Shown here in pieces: positions 25,904-33,526 of a stretch of 64,000 nucleotides of DNA. The stretch comes from Arcicella sp034519515 (GTDB lineage: Bacteria; Bacteroidota; Bacteroidia; Cytophagales; Spirosomataceae), in the NCBI GenBank assembly GCA_034519515.1, contig JAXHOK010000054.1, positions 62,001-126,000 on the forward strand, given 5' to 3'. The translations under genes and the position numbers were made by a program. Positions within the stretch are counted from its first letter, which is position 1. Each line of letters starts with the position of its first letter. The notes beneath the pieces were generated by a model. It worked only from the letters and a program-made list of their open reading frames with translations, made no database searches and was not told the DNA's origin.

Positions 25904-26086
25904 ACCTCGTTTTTTAAAAATGCTTAATACTCCACAAAATTACAAATTAAGTAGGGTAATACTAAATTTGAAAATTTGAAAATTTGAAAAATTATTATAA
26001 AATACTAATAATCAAATATTTACAATAAACACAATTCGTATTTATTTCTCAACATAAAAAATAGAATACAGGAAAAACCTTCTCTT

Positions 26087-26252
26087 AGAAGCCGTTTTAA
26101 AATATCTTACGACAAATTCTGATTGTCTTATTCTGACTATCGAAACCATATTTTTTACACAAGATACGCTGTATATTCCTTAAAAAAATATGATTCCGCT
26201 ACTCAAAAAATACAATCAGACTTTATTCAGAATATATTTTAAAACGGCTTCT
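26087..26252. repeat. 166-bp MITE-like inverted repeat
   Basis: Terminal arms 26087-26105 and 26234-26252 (AGAAGCCGTTTTAAAATAT and its complement) are perfect over 19 bp. The inner halves also pair imperfectly, with shared words CTGATTGT and CATATTTTTT, so the whole element is one long imperfect hairpin. The right half recurs at 31441-31521. It encodes nothing and occupies most of an otherwise empty 580-bp gap (25904-26486). Confidence 0.75.
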
Positions 26253-26486
26253 TAACTAATCGTAAGTTTGAGTTTAAATTTTATAAATCAGGTAATTATC
26301 TGAAACTGCTGACTAATTTTGCAAAGTATCAACAAATTCTCTGATTCATTTTTACGAGAAAACCGAACATTTCAGATAATGATGTGTTTTCAAAGTAGGA
26401 GATATTCCAAAGAAAATAATTAACATTAGACCGTAAAACCCACAAACTTCAAAGTTTTCTCGGTTACAATATCAAATAAAATCAAA

Positions 26487-27551
26487 ATGCAACAGACTGA
26501 AACAGCCATTTTATCGCAAAATAACACAGCTACTCACTTCAAAACGGGAGTTTTAATTGTAAATTTAGGTACTCCTGATTCGCCTGGAACCCCCGATGTA
26601 CGCAAATATCTTCGTGAATTTTTAATGGACGGACGGGTTCTGGATATTCCTGCCGTATTTCGTTGGGCTTTGGTAAACTTAATAATTGCACCTTTCAGAG
26701 CCCCCAAGTCAGCAAAAATTTATGGTGAATTATGGGAAGAGAGAGGTTCACCCCTAAAATTTTATGGTGTGGATGCAGAACGGATGCTCCAAGAAAAATT
26801 AGGCGATGACTATGTCGTAAAATTGGCAATGCGGTATCAGAGTCCAAGTTTAGATGAGGCTTTGGAGGAGTTCAGAACTTCGGGATTTCACAAGATTATT
26901 GTAGTGCCTTTTTTCCCGCAATACGCTTCCGCAAGTACGGGTTCGGTGATGGATAAAGTGATGAAAATCGTTTCTGATTGGCAGATTATTCCAGAAATAA
27001 GATTTACCAATACCTTCTTCGACCACCCTAAATTCATTGAGCACTTTACCGCAACGGCTCGTAAATATATGGCTTCCGAAGATTTTGAACACTTCGTGTT
27101 TAGTTATCATGGTTTGCCCGAAAGACAAATGCGAAAGGGCGATTGCACGGGGGAAACCTGTAAATTTGGCTCATGCTGTGATTCCCTTCAACCCATGAAT
27201 CAATATTGTTACAGGGCTCAATGTTTTGCTACTACCAGACTGATGGTCAAAGAGTTAGGCTTGCATGAAGGAACATATACAACCTCATTTCAATCACGCT
27301 TGGGCAGAGATCCGTGGATTAAACCTTACACGGATGATGTGGTGAAAGCATTGGCAGAAGGCGGAACGAAAAAAGTATTAGCTTTCTCTCCTGCTTTTGT
27401 TTCGGACTGTTTGGAAACAACTATTGAAGTTGGGGATGAGTATCGTGAAATGTTTGAGGAATTTGGCGGTAAGCACTGGCAATTGGTAGAAAGTCTGAAC
27501 AATTCTCCGCTTTGGATTGAATTATTGGAGGATTTGGTGACAAATAAATAA
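26487..27551 (+). CDS. hemH: ferrochelatase
   Basis: Inserts Fe2+ into protoporphyrin IX, the last step of protoheme synthesis. It is a 354-residue protein with the family N-terminus GVLIVNLGTPDSP, the catalytic-His segment FSYHGLPERQ (about 210-219) and the C-terminal SPAFVSDCLETTIEVGDEY containing the conserved Glu. Between the catalytic His and TSFQSRLGRDPW there is a cysteine-rich insert, CTGETCKFGSCC followed by YCYRAQC, that classical E. coli HemH lacks; it could bind metal or an Fe-S cluster. It is a single gene with its own terminator at 27569. The ATG at 26487 gives a 20-residue extension before the conserved core. Confidence 0.94.
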   Translation: MQQTETAILSQNNTATHFKTGVLIVNLGTPDSPGTPDVRKYLREFLMDGRVLDIPAVFRWALVNLIIAPFRAPKSAKIYGELWEERGSPLKFYGVDAERMLQEKLGDDYVVKLAMRYQSPSLDEALEEFRTSGFHKIIVVPFFPQYASASTGSVMDKVMKIVSDWQIIPEIRFTNTFFDHPKFIEHFTATARKYMASEDFEHFVFSYHGLPERQMRKGDCTGETCKFGSCCDSLQPMNQYCYRAQCFATTRLMVKELGLHEGTYTTSFQSRLGRDPWIKPYTDDVVKALAEGGTKKVLAFSPAFVSDCLETTIEVGDEYREMFEEFGGKHWQLVESLNNSPLWIELLEDLVTNK

Positions 27552-27568
27552 AATTGATTTTCGATATT

Positions 27569-27606
27569 AAAGGGTAACATAATTTGAGATTGTGTTACCC
27601 TTTTTT
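27569..27606 (+). terminator. terminator after hemH
   Basis: AAAGGGTAACA 27569-27579 pairs with TGTTACCCTTT 27593-27603, followed by further Ts. It lies 18 bp after the hemH stop. Confidence 0.8.
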
Positions 27607-27695
27607 GATTTCTTAAATTTTCTTAAAATGACGAACGGCAAGAACCGTGTAAAATCTTTTCAGTAATTTGCATTGTTCAATTAAATCAACAAAAA

Positions 27696-29729
27696 ATGAA
27701 ATTAAAACTAACCCCATTGTTATGTGTAGCAGGGATACTTTTGTGGTCTTGCGATAAAAAAACAGCTCAAACGGACTCGAAAACCACGTTCTTGGATATT
27801 TCGGGACGAGATACGACCATCAGCCCTGCCGATGATTTCTTTAAATACATGAATGGAAATTGGATTAAAAATACCAAAATTCCTGACGACCAATCGGGTT
27901 GGGGGTCTTTTTATACACTTTCGGAAGAAAACCTCAAAAAAACCAGAGCCGTTTTGGAAGAAGCGGCGGCAGCGAACGCTTCGGCAGGAAGTTTGGAGCA
28001 AAAAATAGGCGATTTTTATGCTTCGGGAATGGACACCGTTGCCATCGAAAAACGGGGTACTGAGCCATTGAAGGCTAATATTGCGGCAATTTCAAGCATC
28101 AAAAACTATAAAGAATATTTGGATTATGTATCAAAAAATGAAGATAATCGTGGTGGTGCTTTATTCAGTTTTTATGTAGGAACGGATGATAAAAATTCCA
28201 GTAAAAACATGGTTTCCTTCTTTCAAGGTGGCACAGGTTTGCCCGAAAAAGATTATTATTTCAAATCTGATTCAGCTACGTTAAAAATTAAAAATGCTTA
28301 TTTAAAGTACATAAAGACGCTTTTCGTGCTTTCGGGTTCTGACGAAAAATCGGCTACTCAGAATGCTAATGATATTTTGGCTTTTGAAACCAAATTAGCA
28401 AAATCGCACAAATCGCCCGTTGAATTGCGTGATCCCATTAAAAATTATCATAAATACGCCGTTTCGGAATTGCCAAAAGTTTACGCAATGGACTGGAAAG
28501 GCTTTTTGGAAAATATGACCATCAAAACCGATACCGTATTGATGGGGCAGCCTGAATATTACAAAACGATGGGGAAATTATTAGAATCAACTCCGATTGA
28601 AACCTTGAAAAATGTAGAGAAATTTTTATTACTCAATAACACTTCTTGGTATTTGACAAAGGCATTTGGAGCGGCTCGTTTCGAGTTTTTTGGAAAGACT
28701 TTGAATGGTCAAAAAGTACAATCTGAGCGTTGGAAAAAATTGACAAATCAAACCGATGGTGGTCTTGGAGAGCTTTTGGGGCAACTTTGGGTGAAAAAGC
28801 ACTTCACGCCAGAAGCCAAAACCAGAATGTTGGAATTGGTAACAAATTTGAAAAAAGTGTATCGTTCTCGGATTGAAAAATTGGACTGGATGACCGCCGA
28901 AACCAAAGCAAAAGCGTTGGTGAAAATGGATAAAATTATTCAAAAAATTGGTTATCCAGACAAATGGAAAAATTTTGACGATGTTGAGATTAACAGAGCA
29001 ACTTATTTTGAAAATGCTCGGGCAGTAGGTCGTCATAGATATAAAGAAATGGTGGAAAAATTGGCAAAACCTGTGGATAAAACTGAATGGGGAATGACTC
29101 CGCCTACGGTGAATGCCTATGCAAATCCAGCCTTTAATGAGATTGTGTTCCCTGCGGGAATTTTGCAGTTTCCATTTTTTGATAATGCTGCTGATGATGC
29201 CGTTAATTATGGAGGAATCGGGATGGTGATTGGACACGAAATGACGCACCTTTTTGATGATCAAGGTCGTCAGTATGATGCCGAAGGAAATCTCAAAGAT
29301 TGGTGGAAGCCCGAGGATGCCAAAAAGTTCAACGAAAAATCGAAAGTAGTTGTAAATCAGTACAATGACTTCACGATGTTTGGCAATATGCACGTGAATG
29401 GTGAATTGACTTTGGGAGAAAATTTGGCTGATATTGGCGGAATTGCCATTGCCTATGAGGCTTTCAAATTAACCAAACAAGGACAAAGTGATGAGAAAAT
29501 TGACGGCTTAACACCCGACCAACGTTTCTTCATGAGTTTTGCCCAAATTTGGCGAATCAAAAACCGTGACGAAACCATGAGAGTTAGAATGACGACTGAC
29601 CCACACTCACCCGAGGAGTTTAGAATCAACGGACCTTTGAGAAATTTTGAGCCATTTTACAAGGCTTTCAACGTGAATGAGAAGGGTAAAATGTATTTAG
29701 CTGTGGATAAACGAGCGAAGGTTTGGTAG
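27696..29729 (+). CDS. M13-family zinc metallopeptidase (PepO/neprilysin-like) lipoprotein
   Basis: Zinc endopeptidase of the neprilysin family that degrades short peptides, here anchored as an envelope lipoprotein. The signal MKLKLTPLLCVAGILLWSCDKK has its lipobox Cys near 19. The zinc motif HEMTH (His514, Glu515, His518) and third ligand Glu in GELTLGENLADIGG are intact, as are the substrate-binding VNAYANPAFNEIVFPAGILQ and the C-terminal FYKAFNV motif. The length of 677 is normal. It is monocistronic: hemH and a terminator precede it, and an inverted repeat (29743-29833) follows. Confidence 0.94.
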   Translation: MKLKLTPLLCVAGILLWSCDKKTAQTDSKTTFLDISGRDTTISPADDFFKYMNGNWIKNTKIPDDQSGWGSFYTLSEENLKKTRAVLEEAAAANASAGSLEQKIGDFYASGMDTVAIEKRGTEPLKANIAAISSIKNYKEYLDYVSKNEDNRGGALFSFYVGTDDKNSSKNMVSFFQGGTGLPEKDYYFKSDSATLKIKNAYLKYIKTLFVLSGSDEKSATQNANDILAFETKLAKSHKSPVELRDPIKNYHKYAVSELPKVYAMDWKGFLENMTIKTDTVLMGQPEYYKTMGKLLESTPIETLKNVEKFLLLNNTSWYLTKAFGAARFEFFGKTLNGQKVQSERWKKLTNQTDGGLGELLGQLWVKKHFTPEAKTRMLELVTNLKKVYRSRIEKLDWMTAETKAKALVKMDKIIQKIGYPDKWKNFDDVEINRATYFENARAVGRHRYKEMVEKLAKPVDKTEWGMTPPTVNAYANPAFNEIVFPAGILQFPFFDNAADDAVNYGGIGMVIGHEMTHLFDDQGRQYDAEGNLKDWWKPEDAKKFNEKSKVVVNQYNDFTMFGNMHVNGELTLGENLADIGGIAIAYEAFKLTKQGQSDEKIDGLTPDQRFFMSFAQIWRIKNRDETMRVRMTTDPHSPEEFRINGPLRNFEPFYKAFNVNEKGKMYLAVDKRAKVW

Positions 29730-29742
29730 ATTAATTTATCAT

Positions 29743-29833
29743 CTGAACTTGGATTCGTCAGATTTAAGGATGTTTTGGATTATGTATCTATCTTCAATCC
29801 AAAAATCCGCTAATCTGACGAATCCGAATTCAG
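29743..29833. repeat. inverted repeat between convergent genes
   Basis: Arms 29743-29764 and 29812-29833, built on GGATTCGTCAGATT, pair with two mismatches in 22. The spacer contains GGATGTTTTGGATT and TCAATCCAAAAATCC, which pair further. It lies between the M13 peptidase and diacylglycerol kinase genes and may act as a transcription barrier. Confidence 0.6.
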
Positions 29834-29865
29834 AAATATTGGGTATTCCATTTTTAACAATAATT

Positions 29866-30222
29866 TCACCCAAAATGATTCCACAAAATCACTCCCGCCA
29901 CTCCCAAAGCCGCAAATACAAACAATAAAACAGCCCCTGCTGCTACGTCCTTCGCTTTTTTGGCTAATTCATGATATTGCGGAGAAGCCAAATCTACAAC
30001 ACTTTCAATGGCGGTATTGACGGCTTCCAGAGCCAAAACTCCGCCCATCGTAATAATGACGGCAAGCCATTCCATTTCTGAAAATTCAATAATATTTCCT
30101 GCAATAATCACGACCACAACCGCCAGTAAATGAATTCTGAAATTGTTGTCGTTTTTGATTAAAGAAACGATGCCTCTGAGTGCGTGTGGGACGCTTTGGA
30201 TGAATTTATTGGGTTTAATCAT
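29866..30222 (-). CDS. dgkA: diacylglycerol kinase/undecaprenol kinase family membrane protein
   Basis: Small integral-membrane lipid kinase of 118 residues with three helices. It carries the family's conserved stretch EMEWLAVIITMGGVLALEAVNTAIESVVDL, including the catalytic Glu and the ENAI-like NTAIE segment, and a cytoplasmic KKAKDVAAGAV motif. In Gram-positives this branch phosphorylates undecaprenol and in E. coli diacylglycerol; which applies here cannot be told from sequence. It starts at the ATG 30222, 58 bp downstream of the Coq4-like gene on the same strand. Confidence 0.9.
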   Translation of the reverse strand: MIKPNKFIQSVPHALRGIVSLIKNDNNFRIHLLAVVVVIIAGNIIEFSEMEWLAVIITMGGVLALEAVNTAIESVVDLASPQYHELAKKAKDVAAGAVLLFVFAALGVAGVILWNHFG

Positions 30223-30280
30223 GGATGGACATTTGCTTAAGAAACGGCATAATCTGACAGTTCTCGATATTCCTGATTTT

Positions 30281-30736
30281 CTATTTAAAAATTAGTCGCT
30301 GTAATAATGATACTTGGAAATGGGCATAATTTTCAATAGTCCAAGTTTTGATAGGCAAGGACTTTCGACCTCTTCTAAAGTCCTTGCAGAAAGTAATCCA
30401 AAAATTTGGTAAAAGTAATGCCCCGAAAATAAAAATTGTAAACACAGAGACAGAGTAATTCCGATTTCCAAGCATAAAAGCCTTCATTCTGATTTCATCA
30501 ACTGGATTCATATCATAGTCTAATAAAATGTGTTTTAAATCATGGCTTTCATATCTTGGAACTAATCTCAACTTATTTTCTTTCAAACTTTTTCCAATTT
30601 TATTTCCTAACGTACCTTCTGGCATATTCAACAAATCTATCCCTTTATTTTCATAAAAATCAACATCATGAAATAACTCAATTATTGATACTGATAGGTT
30701 AAAAAAAGCCTTGATTATGTTTTGAGACAGTTTCAT
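30281..30736 (-). CDS. Coq4-like protein
   Basis: A 151-residue protein with the Coq4 metal-site signature HDxxH-x11-E: His65, Asp66, His69 and Glu81 in YESHDLKHILLDYDMNPVDEI, followed by the family-typical RMKAFMLGNRN. One hydrophobic segment (about 95-112) follows. Eukaryotic Coq4 organises and modifies head groups in ubiquinone synthesis. Bacteroidota normally use menaquinone, so a ubiquinone role is unlikely and the function is open. It follows the DUF1361 gene with a single base between, so the two form an operon, possibly with the downstream lipid kinase. The family call rests on the motif and its spacing. Confidence 0.65.
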   Translation of the reverse strand: MKLSQNIIKAFFNLSVSIIELFHDVDFYENKGIDLLNMPEGTLGNKIGKSLKENKLRLVPRYESHDLKHILLDYDMNPVDEIRMKAFMLGNRNYSVSVFTIFIFGALLLPNFWITFCKDFRRGRKSLPIKTWTIENYAHFQVSLLQRLIFK

Positions 30737-30737
30737 A

Positions 30738-31397
30738 TTACTCCTCTCTCAAATTTATCAATCCATAAAACATCCAATAAGCTAAACCAATAAAGATTGA
30801 AAACTCAAAGGTCATCAAAATTGCCGTTGGATTTTTGAGCGAATGTAAGATAAATTTCAATAGAACGAAGGGATGCAAGAAAAAATCCCAAGAATTAAAG
30901 CGTTCTACTCGCCCCAAGAATATCCCAAAACCTGATAAACAGATTGAACCAAAGGTGAAAACATTACTCCAAGTCAAAGAAAAAATCTTTGTCCAAACTT
31001 TCTGAATCCAATATAAAGACAGCAATCCACACGCCAAACTGACGAAGGCATACGTAAAAATCATAATCTGATAATGCCAATAAGTATTCCCCGAAAGCGA
31101 TTGCAAATGCACTAAATCTGTAATAATGTAAGGCGAATTTGGAAAAAATAATAGCCAAATAAGACTCACAATCAGCACTTCCCAATTTTGCAAAGCATTG
31201 ATTTTGACCTTATTTTCAAGCCAAAGAACGATGAAAACGGGAATCCAAGCCAGAAACAGATTCCAATTGATGCCCCACAAAGCCAAATTGCGGGTCAAAA
31301 CGGTTTTCAGAACAAACAGCCCAATCGCCGAAGCCGACATCAAGCCCAAAATAAAAAGAATTCTAAAACGATTCACGGGGATATTTAAGATTTTCAT
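30738..31397 (-). CDS. DUF1361 family membrane protein
   Basis: A 219-residue integral-membrane protein with about seven predicted helices. The conserved DUF1361 features are LLFFPNSPYIITDLVHL (about 83-99), with the NxPYxxTD motif, and the later GIFLGRVERFNSWD (about 158-171). Function is unknown. It starts with ATG at 31397 and is followed after one base by the Coq4-like gene, so the two are translated from one message. A copy of the half MITE (31441-31521) and the purine tract lie upstream, in the 278-bp gap to the CreD gene. Confidence 0.85.
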   Translation of the reverse strand: MKILNIPVNRFRILFILGLMSASAIGLFVLKTVLTRNLALWGINWNLFLAWIPVFIVLWLENKVKINALQNWEVLIVSLIWLLFFPNSPYIITDLVHLQSLSGNTYWHYQIMIFTYAFVSLACGLLSLYWIQKVWTKIFSLTWSNVFTFGSICLSGFGIFLGRVERFNSWDFFLHPFVLLKFILHSLKNPTAILMTFEFSIFIGLAYWMFYGLINLREE

Positions 31398-31440
31398 GAT
31401 TGTAACACGGACAGCCTGTTCGTTTATTTTAAAAATTTTT

Positions 31441-31521
31441 CTTCTAGCCGTTTAAAAAACACATCCCGAATAAAGTCTGATGGTTTTTTTTGAGTAACGG
31501 AATCATATTTTTTTGAGGAAT
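31441..31521. repeat. half copy of the 26087-26252 MITE-like element
   Basis: About 80 bp matching the reverse complement of 26170-26252, with the shared words AATAAAGTCTGAT, TTTTTTGAGTA and CGGAATCATATTTTTTT and only a few substitutions. The left arm is absent, so this is a decayed or solo half. Confidence 0.65.
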
Positions 31522-31595
31522 GGAAAGGGAGAAGAAGGAGAAAGGAAGAAGGAGAAAAAAAGGGAAGAGAAAAGAAAAGAAGGAAGAAAAAGGAC
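31516..31595. other. 80-bp purine-only tract
   Basis: The + strand from about 31516 to 31595 is almost uninterrupted A and G (GAAGGAG/GAAGA-like units). Mirror-symmetric purine tracts can form triplex (H-DNA). It sits between DUF1361 and creD, next to the hairpin at 31598-31653. Confidence 0.6.
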
Positions 31596-31597
31596 GG

Positions 31598-31666
31598 TTC
31601 TTTTTACTTTCGGGAAGTTGAACTCCAATAGAACTTCCCGAAAGTAAAAAGAACTTTCGGGAAGTT
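31598..31666. repeat. 22-bp-arm hairpin plus third copy of ACTTTCGGGAAGTT
   Basis: Arms 31598-31619 and 31632-31653 (core ACTTTCGGGAAGTT) are perfectly complementary, with a 12-nt loop. A third direct copy follows at 31653-31666, ending 10 bp from the creD stop. The hairpin is probably the creD transcription terminator, with added repeat units. Confidence 0.65.
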
Positions 31667-31675
31667 ACGATGGCA

Positions 31676-33088
31676 TTATTTTTCTATCCCTCCCTCCTCA
31701 TTCGCATACCCACGATACCAATCAATATTACGAGTCAAATACATCACAACTGCCAAAATGACCAATAAACCAATACTTCCGAACAAAAGCGAATAATCTT
31801 CCAACTGTAAAAGCGAATAGAAAAAACCGTAGAGCAAAACTAATATCCCATTGAAAATTAGCGTCAATCGATTGTTTTTAAAAATACTTTTGGTGTAAAA
31901 AGTAATCAAACTCAAAATCGTTACACAGCCAATTAAGTACGCCCAATTGAAAGAAAGGTGTTCAGAAATTGCTAAAAGCAAGATATAAAATAGGCAAATT
32001 GCGAAACCAACCAACAGATACTGAATAGGGTGTATTCTTTTACGATTCAGTATTTCTACGAAGAAAAAGGCAATAAACGTAATGACAATAAACATGATGG
32101 AATACTTTGTTGAACGCATTGTTTTCTGATATTCATCCACGGGCAAAAGTAAACGCACGCCCGAAGAACCTTGCAATTCGGTATTTGGTGGGTTTACGGC
32201 TTCAACTGCAACTTCACGGTCATAATTATTGTGAACATTCGAGCCAATAAAATTTCCCAAACCTTGTTGTGGATAATTACGATTGAGATACAATTCATTC
32301 CAAACAGCTTTAAAACCCTGATCCGAAACTTGACGTTCGTCAGGCAACGAAGCACCCTCAAAACTTGGCGTTCCCCAAGGTGATTCAATCGTTACTTTTG
32401 TAGTCTTTCCGAAGGGTAAAAATGCAATACTTTGGCTACCGTTAAGATTAATTTTTACATCAAAATCAAACCTTTCTGACTCTAAATTAATGGGAGAACT
32501 CACGCCCGAAGCAAATAATTCATGGGTTGCCATGCCAGGATTCATTTCCAGTACCTGATCATTAACTTTCATTTTGATTGCCTCTTTGATACCTTTTACG
32601 TCCGTGATGCCGATAGAAATGAAAGCATCCTCAAACAAGAATCTATCTTGGGGAATATTGAGCAAATCGGTATTGGGTTTCTTGAAAAATCCCTTCAAAT
32701 GCAGTTGTGAATTATAAAGCATCACCACATAGATTCCTCGGTAACGTTTCTCGGGCGTAAGGCTTCCTGTAACGTTTAAATCTTCGGGCAAAAAGTGGGC
32801 GTGTTGAATCACAGTGGACTTATTGCCCTTTTCATCCGTTTGAACGGTTTGATACGGAATCGTGATAACGGCACCGCCGATGGTCTGACTACTCCCCCAT
32901 TTTGAGGTTATTTCTTCGACAGCATTATCCCGAGTGAGTTGCCGTTCAGAAATCAGATTTTGGAGAATGGCGGTAGGAATCATCAGAATCAAAATCAAGA
33001 TTCCGACCGTGATGAGCTTCAACATGACCGAGGTTTTTACCCAAGTATTGAAGCGTTCAAAAAGTGATGTTTTTTCTGTTGTTTGCAT
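31676..33088 (-). CDS. creD: cell envelope integrity protein CreD
   Basis: Inner-membrane protein of the CreD family, 470 residues from the ATG at 33088 (MQTTEKTSLFERF); the GTG 12 bp upstream is not needed. It has one N-terminal membrane helix (about 20-40), a large periplasmic domain with GGAVITIPYQ, NLNGSQSIAFLPFGKTTKVTIESPW and the LQGSSGVRLLLPVDEYQKTMRS junction, then about six C-terminal helices. In gammaproteobacteria creD belongs to the CreBC regulon and affects envelope integrity and colicin tolerance; in Bacteroidota it is commonly beside DUF4173 and a winged-helix regulator, as here. Confidence 0.92.
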   Translation of the reverse strand: MQTTEKTSLFERFNTWVKTSVMLKLITVGILILILMIPTAILQNLISERQLTRDNAVEEITSKWGSSQTIGGAVITIPYQTVQTDEKGNKSTVIQHAHFLPEDLNVTGSLTPEKRYRGIYVVMLYNSQLHLKGFFKKPNTDLLNIPQDRFLFEDAFISIGITDVKGIKEAIKMKVNDQVLEMNPGMATHELFASGVSSPINLESERFDFDVKINLNGSQSIAFLPFGKTTKVTIESPWGTPSFEGASLPDERQVSDQGFKAVWNELYLNRNYPQQGLGNFIGSNVHNNYDREVAVEAVNPPNTELQGSSGVRLLLPVDEYQKTMRSTKYSIMFIVITFIAFFFVEILNRKRIHPIQYLLVGFAICLFYILLLAISEHLSFNWAYLIGCVTILSLITFYTKSIFKNNRLTLIFNGILVLLYGFFYSLLQLEDYSLLFGSIGLLVILAVVMYLTRNIDWYRGYANEEGGIEK

Positions 33089-33091
33089 GGT

Positions 33092-33115
33092 ATGTAACAC
33101 AGACTGCCAGTCCGT
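33092..33115. repeat. TGTAACACnGACTGCCAGTCCGT repeat unit
   Basis: An ATGTAACAC-type start followed by the palindrome GACTGCCAGTC lies directly upstream of creD. An inverted copy with one mismatch lies at 35202-35225, and a weaker version at 31396-31412. Confidence 0.5.
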
Positions 33116-33124
33116 AGTGAAAAA

Positions 33125-33526
33125 TTACTTTTCTAAATCCTTGAAATACAGATAATTATAAGACAAAGCATTCCCCAATGAATATACATAAAAAAATAAA
33201 AATACTTCTATCGTTTTTAAGAAATTGGCAAATGAAAAATTGGAGTCGATGAAAAGCACCGAAACCTCAATTAAAACACAACTTATAATAGCTACTTTCA
33301 TGTAATTCTCGAATGTAGTTTTGTAATTAGCTGAAATCGAACTTACTACTAATTCAACAAAAATTACTTGAACTATCAAAGCTATACTGTAAGATAAAAA
33401 TAAAACAGTAAACAAAGACTCAAATTCTATTCGTGGATTCTCCTTCAATATTTCTATTAAAAAGAGGGACAATCCAACCAAACATAAACCTGCGAAGGGC
33501 GACACAAAAACGGCTAATAATCTCAT
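33125..33526 (-). CDS. hypothetical membrane protein
   Basis: A 133-residue protein with four hydrophobic segments and few charged residues; no motif is recognised. Its start overlaps the stop of the DUF4173 gene in an ATGA arrangement (33523-33526), so it is translationally coupled to it, and creD follows 36 bp downstream. By context it is an accessory membrane subunit of the creD/DUF4173 cluster. This is inference from gene order only. Confidence 0.65.
   Translation of the reverse strand: MRLLAVFVSPFAGLCLVGLSLFLIEILKENPRIEFESLFTVLFLSYSIALIVQVIFVELVVSSISANYKTTFENYMKVAIISCVLIEVSVLFIDSNFSFANFLKTIEVFLFFYVYSLGNALSYNYLYFKDLEK

Noticed and set aside
28629..29393. 254-residue minus-strand frame inside the M13 peptidase gene
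   Set aside because: Antisense to an intact, well-conserved peptidase gene; no recognisable domain.
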